In this document: positions 10,231 to 21,215 of the stretch, one piece after another | Numbering within the stretch: the first letter of the stretch is position 1 | Layout of the letters: the number at the start of each line of letters is the position of its first letter | Origin: Hepatocystis sp. ex Piliocolobus tephrosceles | Taxonomy: Eukaryota; Apicomplexa; Aconoidasida; Haemosporida; Plasmodiidae | DNA length: 21,838 nucleotides | Direction of reading: 5' to 3' | NCBI GenBank assembly: GCA_902459845.2 | Contig: CABPSV020000231.1 | Coordinates: 1-21,838 of the forward strand | The notes under the pieces: generated by a model | What the model was told of the DNA's origin: nothing | Database searches by the model: none | Seen by the model: only the letters and a program-made list of their open reading frames with translations | Made by a program: the position numbers and the translations under genes

Positions 10231-10704
10231 ACGTAAGAAAAAAAAAAAAAAAACGATATATAAAATTAAAATATGCTCAATAAATCAAACTGCATATTCT
10301 AATTTTTAAGAATATTAAGAGTATATTTAACAAAATCGAATTAATGCTTATTCATAAAAAAAAAAAAAAAAAAAAAAAAAAGATAGGTAGTTAATGTGAT
10401 TATTTATAATAAATAGCATAATTCCTTTTAAGAATTAAATTTAATGAATGATAATAAATAAAAAAAAAAATAAAATAGGAATAATATAAAAACATCAAAT
10501 AGAAAAAAAGGAAAGCATTAAATATATCCGTTAATATGTCATATCAAGCAAAACTATCATGCAAACAATTACATTCGTACATATTACATATTATAAGTAT
10601 GTTTATATATATGTAATGCATATAATGTATGTAATGTATATAATGTACGTAATGTATTACAATATCATTTATTTTATCATTGTAACATTTTATATACACG
10701 ATAT

Positions 10705-10733
10705 CATTAAATAATCGTGATTATTCTTTAATG
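10705..10733. repeat. Imperfect inverted repeat
   Basis: The arms cattaaataatc and gattattctttaatg are reverse complements apart from a 3-base difference in length, with aataatc/gattatt around a GT centre. It lies about 0.65 kb upstream of the V-ATPase H start. It may be a dimeric protein-binding site or chance. Confidence 0.4.
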
Positions 10734-11481
10734 AGAAATTCCCTAAAGTGTGAAAAAAAAAAAAAAAAAAAAAAAATTCAAGTATATCTATCAGTTGACG
10801 AATTGTACGCATATAATGATATGTGAATGTAATGGAAAATATATATTACATTTATTTATAACATAAAAATAACTATAATATTGATTAAAATAGCAACAAA
10901 AACAATTTTTTTTATTAGATTTTCTTTATCAGATTTTTTTTTTTTTTTCTTTTCTTTTTCAAATTTATACAATAGTATTCCCCTATCAAAGTTTTTATAT
11001 TAAGTTCAATTGTTTTTCAATGTTTATAACACTTTTGTTAAAAAACCAAAAAGAAAGAAAAATTGTCTGAACTTTTTATATTCTCTTATATGTAAAGGTA
11101 AAAAAAAAAAAAAAATTAACATAGCTGTTAATGTAAATTCATAGGAGCAAAAAAAAAAAAAAAAAATTAAATAAAATAAAATAAAAAATAAAAAAAATAT
11201 GAGACAAATAATGTAAAAACTATACCACGATCAATGGATTACATTTGATGATTTACTTATTGTAAACATATGTACTCAAATTATATACATATAATTATTA
11301 TTGTTTTATAATTTTACTTTTATATATTTATATACCTCACTTCTATGAATGCGTATATATACACGTCATTTATACGAGTGATAAAGAGGTAATATCAAAC
11401 AAATACCCATTCTTTAAACACTTCTTTTGAAACTTACAAATTTATACTTAAAATTTAGTTAAAATAAAAAAAAAGTTCGGG

Positions 11482-11512
<31 letters not shown>

Positions 11513-11779
11513 AAAAAGAGAAAAGCGAACAGACATAAAAGATACAATTTAAAAAAAAAAGAATAGAAACGTATTTATGGAAACATATTTTTTTATATAT
11601 AATTTTTTCCTTTTTTTTTATCATTTTCTATTTTTTTTTTTTTGTCGTGGTAATGCAAGCAAAAAAGAAAAAGAATAAAATTTCAAGTGCAAAATGTTTA
11701 AAGAAAAAAAAAAAAAAAAAAAAAAAAAAATTTAAGTCAAGAATAATAAATGATGAAGAAAAATGAAAATCAAAACAAA

Positions 11780-11816
<37 letters not shown>
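11780..11816. repeat. (TA)n dinucleotide run
   Basis: About 18 TA dinucleotides. Similar shorter (AT)n runs occur near 7445, 9930, 12240 and 12675. Confidence 0.95.
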
Positions 11817-11817
<1 letters not shown>

Positions 11818-12570
11818 GTCACACATAAATATATAGATACATATATAGTACCACCTATATATGAATATAGCACAACTTCAAAAGAAATGACTTTTAAAAG
11901 GATCATTTTTTTAACTTAGGCTAACTATCCAAAAAATTTAATAATAATTTTTTTTTTTCGGTTTTGTTTACCTTAACCAAACATAATTTGAAACATTCTT
12001 GTTTTTCTCATTAACAATCACTTGGATAAAGTGTCTATAACACAAAAAGATACATTTTTGCATACACGTAACATATGTATATATATATACATTACAAAAA
12101 TGGGAAAAAATAATATTCTATAAACAACATTTTATATACGAACCATATGTACATACATACACAACAAAGTAAAACAGTTTCACATATTAACGACATAGTA
12201 ATTAGTACTAAAAAAAAAGGTAAAATAAAATTATAATATGTATATATATATATATATATATATATTTGTTTATTCTTACTTGTAATGAGCCGGTGTTTGT
12301 AACGTAAAAAAACAATCTTTCTTTTTGTACGCTTGTATAGATCTTTGATTGAAAACAAAATATATAGAGAAATATTAATTAAATTAGTGTGAATATATGT
12401 ATAATTAAAAATATAAAATTTGTGCACTAAACTAGTACACACCACAGCCTTGAAAATAAAGCAAACAAAAACGGAATGAAAATAAAACAAAAAAAAAAAA
12501 ACAGAATGAAATAAAAGCGGGGTCATGTATATAAAACCACGACTTAATCAAATGTAAAACAAAAGACAAA

Positions 12571-12853
12571 CTACTTTATTGTTCTTCCCATGAATTGAGT
12601 TTCGTTTAATTTTAGTAATCTAAGGGCATCCTTTTTAAATATAGTATATAAAAAAAAAATAAAATAAATTAGAAAATATATATATATATATATGTATATG
12701 TGTACACACGTATTGATTGACAAATAAATAAATATATATATACATAATAGGGTATATATACATAATAGGGTATATATACATAATAGTGTAAACGTTTGTG
12801 TCTTGCCTCCATTAAAAAAAAATATACGTTTAATTGTTATCTCAGAATTGGAA

Positions 12854-12890
<37 letters not shown>

Positions 12891-13311
12891 CTACAAATTT
12901 TCGTAAAAATTACTTGATAATTTTTTACATGAACAAATAGTTTGCCCATATGTGGAAATTTACTTATTACCACCTTATCATTATTTTTTTCATTATATTT
13001 ATATATAATAGTATAATTCTGAAACTTATCTGAATTAATTTGTAAAATTTTGTTATCAATATGATTTTCTAAAAACTTTACTAAATCTTCAATAATACAA
13101 TTAAAATGAATGTTATTAAAATAAATGTAAGTTATAAGATGTTCAATATCTTCTAGTCTTATATCTAATGGATTAATTGAATATTTACTTATATTATCAA
13201 TTATTTCATAATAATTAACATTATCACTATTTATTTTAGTAGCTACCGTTTTATTATAAGCTGTATATTCACAACCAACAGCGCAAGCAGCACTAACAGC
13301 CTTAACAGAAC

Positions 13312-13352
<41 letters not shown>

Positions 13353-13849
13353 CTCGTATTAAGATATTCCTCGGTATTATTATTTAGCTCACTATCTAGC
13401 TCATTATCCATCCCATTATTTGGTTCCATTGTTAAACCATCATCGTTTTCGCCTTTCTTTTTCTCTTTCTCTTTTTCTGTCTCTTTCTGTTTCTCTTCCA
13501 TCTCCTCCTCTTCTTCATCATCACTTGATGATATATCTTCATCATCACTACTCATCCAGTCATATCTTCTTTTTTTTTTATTAGAATCATTTTTTTTACT
13601 AACTTCATCACTTGTTTCATTCGATTCATTGTCATCATCATTTTGTTTATTTAGTTTTGAAATTATTTTTTCTGTTTCTTCTTCTTGTTCTTTTGTCTCA
13701 TCTAACTCTTGTAAATGACTTTTTTCAGTTTGTTCTAAATCGTTTAAACACTCTATATCTATTTCTTTAGAATCTTCATCTAATTCTTCAATCCATTTTC
13801 TTATTTTTTTTTTTTGGTGTGTCTCGAAATACTTTCTTTTTCCTAACAT
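12571..13849 (-). CDS. Acidic/lysine-rich protein with C-terminal RRM (two exons)
   Basis: The RRM marks an RNA-binding protein, probably nuclear or nucleolar given the charged N-terminus; the exact role is unknown. Exon 1 is 13849-12914 (312 codons) and exon 2 is 12630-12571 (19 codons plus TAG), giving 331 aa. Two in-frame TAG codons just before the ATG support the start. Residues 1-150 are Lys/Glu/Asp-rich with MSSDDED and EEEEME runs, and a poly-Asn run is near 167-178. The RRM covers about 240-331: RNP2-like YIYFNNIHFN, helix EDLVKFLEN, RNP1-like GKLFVHVKNYQ ending exon 1, then exon 2 DALRLLKLNETQFMGRTIK, the expected second helix and last strand. The splice keeps phase 0, the donor is CAA|GTAATT, and the acceptor AAAAAG lies about 35 nt after a CTAAT branch-like site. 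Without splicing the frame runs into poly-Lys and loses the RRM end. RNP1 aromatics are partly replaced, so binding may be atypical. Confidence 0.85.
12631..12913 (-). other. Intron of the RRM gene
   Basis: This 283-nt phase-0 intron has donor GTAATTTT and acceptor TTTAAAAAG. In the sense direction a 29-nt poly(A) lies shortly after the donor (plus strand 12859-12887 is poly(T)). Three copies of an 18-bp unit (tatatatacataataggg) are centred on 12735-12785, with an (AT)n run near 12676-12692. The splice is inferred from RRM continuity and phase. Confidence 0.8.
13316..13349 (-). repeat. Poly-Asn trinucleotide run in the RRM gene
   Basis: About 11-12 ATT triplets (AAT on the coding strand) encode a poly-asparagine run typical of Plasmodium proteins. 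It separates the acidic N-terminal part from the region leading to the RRM. Confidence 0.9.
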
Positions 13850-14047
13850 TATCTACTAATTTTAAAATATTGTTATACATGTATCTATGACTTTATGTAT
13901 ATATTTATATTTATAACGCGTATTTCTTTTATAAAAATGTGTACACATGGACGCATGTTAAAGTCTATCAGTGTATATTAAATGTCACTACTAAAAATAC
14001 GTATATAAATATTATTACATACGTACACAAAATAAAATTGTTAATCC

Positions 14048-14048
<1 letters not shown>

Positions 14049-14096
<48 letters not shown>
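14049..14096. repeat. 48-nt poly(T) tract
   Basis: An uninterrupted run of 48 T on the plus strand lies about 200 bp upstream of the RRM gene start. The length may be affected by sequencing error. Confidence 0.9.
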
Positions 14097-14100
<4 letters not shown>

Positions 14101-14370
14101 ACTAACTAGTTCATATTTAGTTTTGAAAATTCATTAAAAATGAGAAAATTTTAAAAACGTTTATAAAAAAAAAAAAAAATTCGTAATGTACATTAGCAAA
14201 TTTGTGCATTAAAAATACAATACTTAAAACGCATAAATAATTATTCAAGTTTGAAAAAAAACATAAACCTACAATCTTATGCATTTAATTTATGTATATT
14301 ATATTTATCTAATCAACTATCGTTTTGTTTTATACAAGTTTTTATCAATGCTTTAAAGAATTTTTTTTTT

Positions 14371-14460
14371 TTTTTTATAAAGCTATATTTTTTTATAAAG
14401 CTATATTTTTTTATAAAGCTATATTTTTTTATAAAGATATATTTTTTTTATAAAACTATA
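14371..14460. repeat. 18-bp tandem repeat (ataaagctata plus T7)
   Basis: Five units of ataaagctata followed by seven T occur at about 18-bp spacing. The fourth has ataaagatata and the fifth ataaaactata. Intergenic. Confidence 0.88.
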
Positions 14461-14612
14461 CTTTTTAAAGATATTGTTTGCATAAATAATAATGAATTAT
14501 GCTGATATTTAAGTAGAATACGATCATTTTTTTTTTTTTTTTTTATTCTTAAACATTTTATACGTATAAAAAAAATATACAATATTAAGCAATTGTGTTA
14601 TTTATGTTTATA

Positions 14613-14680
14613 CATAAAAAAAAAAAAAGGTTATATAAAAAAAAAAAAAAGGTTATATAAAAAAAAAAAAAAGGTTATAT
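14613..14680. repeat. 22-bp tandem repeat (poly(A) plus ggttatat)
   Basis: Three units of a run of about 14 A followed by ggttatat occur at exact 22-bp spacing. Intergenic. Confidence 0.88.
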
Positions 14681-15169
14681 GAAATAAAAAAAAGAAAAAA
14701 AATGTATTCGTTACATTATATAAAAAGATTTATGATAATTTTTTATCAACAAATGTTTTTTTTTTTTTTTTTTTTGCTTTGTAACTTCTCTTTAGCTAAA
14801 AATTGACATATTATCTGTATTAAAATAAGCACATAAATGTGCCTAAGTGCCATATTTAGCAATATGTACATATACACATGTTTATATATGTATGTATTAT
14901 TCTCGTTATAGATTAACGTTGAAATCTTTCAATTCATTTATACTTACAACGTTTACTTTGTTTGACTTTTACTTTTACTTTGATTTTTTTTTTTTTTTTT
15001 TTAATAAAAAAACAATTTACTATTAAAAAAAACTCACAAGTAAAGTAAATATAATAAACATATAAATAACATGGCTACTACATACAATACCCATAAGATA
15101 TAAATAAATATTTATGCAATCACAATTAAAAAAAGTTCCTTTTCGCCTTACATGCTCTACACATTTCTT

Positions 15170-15252
15170 TTAACTCTTTATAAATTCAACTTTTTATAAA
15201 TTCAACTTTTTATAAATTCAACTTTTTATAAGTTCAACTCTTTATAAGTTTC
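15170..15252. repeat. 16-bp tandem repeat (tttttataaattcaac)
   Basis: Four to five units occur at exact 16-bp spacing. Later copies read ataagttcaac. Intergenic, about 0.8 kb beyond the RAD16-like stop codon. Confidence 0.88.
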
Positions 15253-16018
15253 ATTATTTTTTTAAATTATTAAACAGCCGAAATTAGACTTTTAATGTGA
15301 GCGTATAAATGTTTCATTTTTGTTTATTCGTAACAAAATAAATAAATGTAACGTTGAAAACAAATTTATATGTTTGCTCATTTACGGAATTAATTCTTTT
15401 ATATATTTTTTTTCTATAATTTTTTTTTTTTTTTTTACCATTTTATATCATTTCAACAACAAAAAAAAGGCAAAAAAAAAAAAAAAAAATAAAATAAAAA
15501 ATGTTATTAATAATATATATATATACTAACTTTTATAAAAAATTGATAATGTCTGCTATACACGAAAAGAATAAAAAAAAATAAAAAAATGTGTCACATA
15601 TGTTATACTTATACACAACTGTTTATGCTCCCTTTTCATATGGGTTACATTTAACACGTTTAGCATAAAAAAAAAAAAAATATGAAAGAATAAACATTTA
15701 ATTATTGTTATATCATAAAATATAAAATGTAGCTCTGTTAAATATACAAATTATAATTCTATGCTAAGCTATGTTATGTTAATTTTATTTTTTTATTAGA
15801 CATGCAAATAAAAATTATTTATATGCGTATTATTACACATACAATATAATGAAAAGTTTTCAGTTATTTAATATTTACAAAAATTTTAATTTATAAGTGA
15901 ACAAAAAAAAAAAAAAAAAGAAATAAAACATGTGTCATTATGTTTACCACACGTTTTCCATATGGTTTTTTTTTTTTTTTTTTGCTATACGACCGAGCGC
16001 GTTAAACAAACCATATGT

Positions 16019-19000
16019 TTATGGTTTAAAAATAAAAGCCAAATCATCTTTTGTTAATTGTTGTACACTGATATCGGCATTGTCTATGGTACAATCGAAC
16101 ACTAGCTGCTTTTTTTCTTGTAATTGAATTATTTTTTCTTCCACTGTATTTTCCATAACAAATCGAGTTGCATATACCGTTTTGGTTTGTCCAATTCTAT
16201 GTGCTCTCTGAATTGCTTGCAATTCAGCTGCAGGGTTCCACCATGGATCGACAATGAATATACGATTTGCTATTTGTAAATTCAATCCCTCACCTCCGGC
16301 CTTTAAACTGATAAGTAACACACGTAATTGCTTATCTTTATTAAAATTATATAAAATATTACTTCGTGAATCAATTGACATATAACCTAACAATTTAGAG
16401 CAAATTATATTATTTTTTTTTAAATGAAATTCTATTAAATCTAACATAGAACAATATTGTGAAAAAATTAAACATTTATCATCCGTATTATGGATTATAT
16501 ATTTAACTTCTTCAAAAATTGCTTCAATTTTGGTACTTGATTGATATTCCTCTGTGTTTATTCTATTTATAAAACTTTTACTTATACTTGTTGTTTCTTC
16601 TTTACACAATAGTATACCTGAGCCATCATTGGTGGAGGTGTCTTCTAAATCCATGAAATTAACAGTTATTGGAACAAAACATACTGGACAACCAATTGGA
16701 TAATTTTTTACATTTTTATCATCACTTAGTAAGCTTACAAATTCACAGTTTTCTTTATTTTTAAATTTTACCAGAGAAATAGATTTACTTTTTTTTTTTA
16801 ATTTGTCAGTACTTTTTTTTTTATTTATAATACTATTACTCAAATTAGTTATATCACCATCCTCGTCATCATCACGATCACCATCTCCATCACCATCTCC
16901 ATCACCATCTCCATCACCATCTCCATCACCATCTCCATCTTTATCACCATTATCCACATCTTTACCAAATATTATGTCTCTCCTATTAACAATTTTATCC
17001 CTATCAATAACATCATCTAAGCTAACTGTGTTCCTTTGTGTTAAGTCAGAAAAGTCATATGTATTAGACTTCACGATATTGTTAATGTTATCTTCTCCAT
17101 ATGTGGTATTATCCATATCCACATCAATATGTTTCATATCTTTCATTTCAAAACTTTCTATATACTGCTTCAAACAAAGTTTATGAAAATTATGATTACA
17201 TTTTGTAGTAACATTATCATTTCTCCGAACATTTTCTAAACAAAGACCACAAACAAAATCATTTGAAATAGCAGGAATAATAGCAGAGTTTTTTTTTATA
17301 AATTTACCAGATGGATCATTCAAAAAAGAATTCCCAAATAAAATTAAATAGGGATGATCAGCAGCTTGTCTTAGCCTACTCAATAAATCAAAAATATGAG
17401 CAAAATTATGTAGTACAGTATTTGACTTTACATATGTATCAAATTGTACTGATGTTTTTTTATATAAAGAATCATAGAAATCTTTTTCTTCTTTACTCAT
17501 TGTATCTTTTCTTATTTTTATTATTAATGGTTTTAATTTTACATCTTTTATTCGTTCTTTTTTTGTTCTTCTTAATAAAACTTTCTCCATTATTCCTTGT
17601 TTTAAATTGGACATACTCGTAATACCTTTTCCATTATAACCAAACAATTGAATAGGTTTTAAAATATGTTTAGTAAAATAACTAAAATGGTTTACCTGAT
17701 GATGGTGACATCTATAACAATATCTGGCATTGTTCATATCAAAATTTAACAGTAAACACTTGCAATTTTTTTTTTTACAAAAATAATAAGCATAAGGATA
17801 AAATTCTAAAAAACGTAACAAGCTATGAAATTCTCCTATTCTATTTTGTAATGGAGTACCAGTTAAACACCATCTAGAACCTGAACAATTCAAACGTAAA
17901 ATGGATTGATATGTAGAGGTTGCTCTGTTCTTGATTCGGTGTGCTTCATCCAATATTATTCTATTCCATTCTATTTTGTCTAATGAAATTTTATCACATT
18001 TAATCTTCTTTTTCTTTTCTTCCTTCTTCTTTTTACTTGGATTTTTTAATTTACTTGTTAAAGTAGTACTATCGTCTGACTCAAAAGATGTCGTACTATT
18101 TACTGGATTACCGTTTTCATCACTACTGTCACTGTCATCATAGCTGTTCGTTAGAAGGTTATCAATGCTTTTTTTTTGTTTTTTACCCATTTTTTGTTTT
18201 TTAACCATTTTTTGTTTTTTAACCATTTTTTCTTTTTTACCCATTTTTTGTTTTTTACCCATCTTTTCTTTTTTACCCATTTTGTCTTTTCTACCCATTT
18301 TTTCTTTTTTTATATTTTTTAAACGAAACAGTGGATCACTTCCATCGATGTTGTCACTTCCATTGGTATAGTCACTATCGTCATCATCGCCACTATCATC
18401 ATCGCCACTACCATCATCGCCACTATCATCATCGCCACTACCATCATCGCCACTATAATCATCATCACTATCGTCGCTAATGTCAATAACATCAAGCCCG
18501 TGTACGTTCGAACTAGATACTATTTTTCTTTTCTTAAACTTCTTATCATTAAGGGTATATGTATGTCTTTTTTTTATGTTCGTTATATTTACCTCTTTAC
18601 TTTTTTGACACTTTTTTAAGCTTAATTCTGACCTATCACAACTAATGGTATTACTTTTTTTTAAACATCCTCTCTTTTTTTTTGTTATACTTAATTTATC
18701 AGTTGTTTCATTATTTGACATATTATATATTTTTTTATTATTAATGTTCTTTGTTTGCATATTATGTTTCAACGTCTTATTGTAATCGTTTTTATTGCTA
18801 CTTCTATTACTGTTCATGCTTAGTCGACTACTTCTACGTAGGTTGCTCGTTGTAGTATTACTACGTACATTAACACTAGTACTGTTGTTACTATATAAAC
18901 AATCGATAGATGCATCATCAGAACTCAAACTATTACTCACTACCGTACTTTCCTTTTTTACACCAACATTTTTAGTATTTAATTTATTTAACTCTTCCCT

Positions 19001-21162
19001 AATATATTTTGTCGAAACAATAACCCTGTTAATCAACTCAATTTTCGTACCAAAAACATGTTTACCCATTGCTATTAACAAAACTTTTAGTTCTCCTATT
19101 TTATAATTTTTTAACTCGTTTTTATCTAAATCCAAATTACTTAAATAGATATGTAATAACATATTTTTACATTTATCACTCATTTCTATGTTATAATGAT
19201 CATGCTGTAATATATTTTTTATAACTAAATTCCATTCTGCATCAGAATTATGTATATGTATTTTTTTGTCAAAATACTTTGATATATTATTTTTTACAAT
19301 AGTTAAATGTTTATCTATTATTTCTTCATCAAATCCTACGTTACTTAAATCTATTTTCCTACTTGATGTTTTTCGTACCAAAGGGGAATAAACTGATCCA
19401 TCTGATCCAGTAGAAGAAGAACTGTCATCGTTCGATTTAGATGAACCATTTTCATTAACTGGGTTACCCTTTCCATTAACATCATCATCTCTACTACTAC
19501 TACTACTAAAACTACTACTACTACTACTACCACTACTACTACTACTACTACTACCACCATTATTATTACTGCTATTTTTATTTTTTGTTTCTTCTTTTTT
19601 AACATTTTTTACTTTCTCATCACTTTTTATATTATTCATTTTTTGTTTCTCTGTATTAGCCTCATTCATAATTTGCAAAAGTACATTCCTAGGAGTCGGT
19701 ACAAAATTTTCATCAAATTTTTGTATAGCAACATGAGCAGCCTCTTTATTTTTTTTTATTCTTTTTTTTAAATTTTCAGTTCTTACAGCTGTAGGACCAC
19801 AAAAATATTTCTTATGTAAAATTAAAGTATTAGGTAAAAATACTCTACCACAATACTCACAAGGTATTTTTCTTTTATTTAAAACAGTTCTATAATCTAT
19901 TTCGATCGTAGGGTAGGATGTTACAATAATGTCATACTTTAATAACTCTTCATATGATATGTATTTAGAATTTCCATGAAACAAATAAACAGTTAAATAA
20001 CCGTCTTCGACAAATTTTTTTATTTCAGACACCCATTGCTTGGCGGCTGCAACGGGTGTTATTATTAAAGTCTTTCCTTTTAATTTTGTTTGGTTATAAT
20101 TCATCTTGTTAGTTTTTATACACCCATCCCTATTAATGTCATTACTATTATTATTGTTACTACTACTACTATTATTATTGTTACTACTACTACTATTATT
20201 ATTGTTACTACTACTACTATTATTATTGTTACTACTACTATTATTATTGTTATTACTATTTTTTGACCTATTTGTGCAATTTTTTGTATATCTCTTTTTA
20301 CTCCTAACTCCTTGATTTATATTATGTGTTGTACAAACATTTGACTCACTGTTTAAACGAGATGAACTCATAGTATCTTTTGTACAATTTACTTCGATCT
20401 TATTATTTTCCTTTATAATATTTTCTTCTTTTTTTTCGCTATGTATTACAAAACTATCTTCTTTTAATGCAGTACTACTAACTATGTCCTCTATAACATT
20501 ATTTTGATCGGATTTTTTTTCTTTTGTATTATTTGATTGTGCGAACTTCTGATATAATATTAATGTAATGGCTTGTATGGTTTTACCCATACCCATCTCA
20601 TCTGCTAATATACCTCCTTTAACTACAGACTTTTCTTGTTTAATCATCCAAGAAACACCTTCTATTTGATATGGAAGTAAATCATATTTTAATCCCTTCG
20701 GAATAATAAAATCATTTTGTATAATTCGATTTTCTACACTCGTACAATAATTTAAATTCATCTTATCCTTTTCTGCATTTATTTCGATTTCAAAACTACT
20801 TTTTCCTTTTAATATGCTGCTATCATAAGGCTTTGCTATTTCTTGTAATTTTTGTTTTTCTTCATCATCTAATTTATCATATCCACCAAAAAATATATCC
20901 CACTTGATATTCTCATTTATATATTTTTCATAATTTGTGTCCAAATATTCATGTGTGTCTTCCTTTACATTATTTAAATAATTTTTCAAATGAATCTTAT
21001 TATCTACACTATATAAAATAGCATATAACATTTTTTTACAACATTCTAAATGTTGATATCTTGTTATGTAACCATGACCAGTTTGTGTATCTTTTTCTGG
21101 ATATCCTAATCGCAGTGTGTTTTTTAATATATTTAATCCACAAGCAGTACATTGGACCAGCC

Positions 21163-21215
<53 letters not shown>

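Larger units (their letters stand above)
10077..12570. other. Long AT-rich spacer between minus-strand genes
   Basis: About 2.5 kb separates the V-ATPase H start codon from the RRM gene stop codon. It should hold the V-ATPase H promoter and 5' UTR, and the RRM gene 3' UTR. It contains many poly(A) tracts (for example 10356-10381, 11482-11510, 11704-11730), an (AT)n run at about 11780-11816, a repeat of small hairpins near the V-ATPase H start, and an inverted repeat near 10719. The only open stretch I considered is 12092-12526, which I do not accept as a gene. Confidence 0.65.
13850..16018. other. AT-rich spacer between RRM and RAD16-like genes
   Basis: About 2.2 kb of low-complexity sequence. 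It should contain the RRM gene promoter and the RAD16-like gene 3' UTR, as both are on the minus strand. It holds a 48-nt poly(T) (14049-14096) and three tandem arrays listed separately. Short plus-strand open frames at 14251-14505, 15320-15529 and 15930-16127 are repeat-driven or antisense to the RAD16-like gene, and are not supported. Confidence 0.65.

Noticed and set aside
11628..11906. 92-codon minus-strand frame
   Set aside because: It is composed of homopolymer Phe/Lys and (AT)n-derived Tyr-Ile repeats. No exon-like segment is present.
13350..13718. Serine-rich plus-strand frame
   Set aside because: It is antisense to the acidic Glu/Asp-rich part of the RRM gene; the complement of GAA and GAT codons reads as Ser/Phe.
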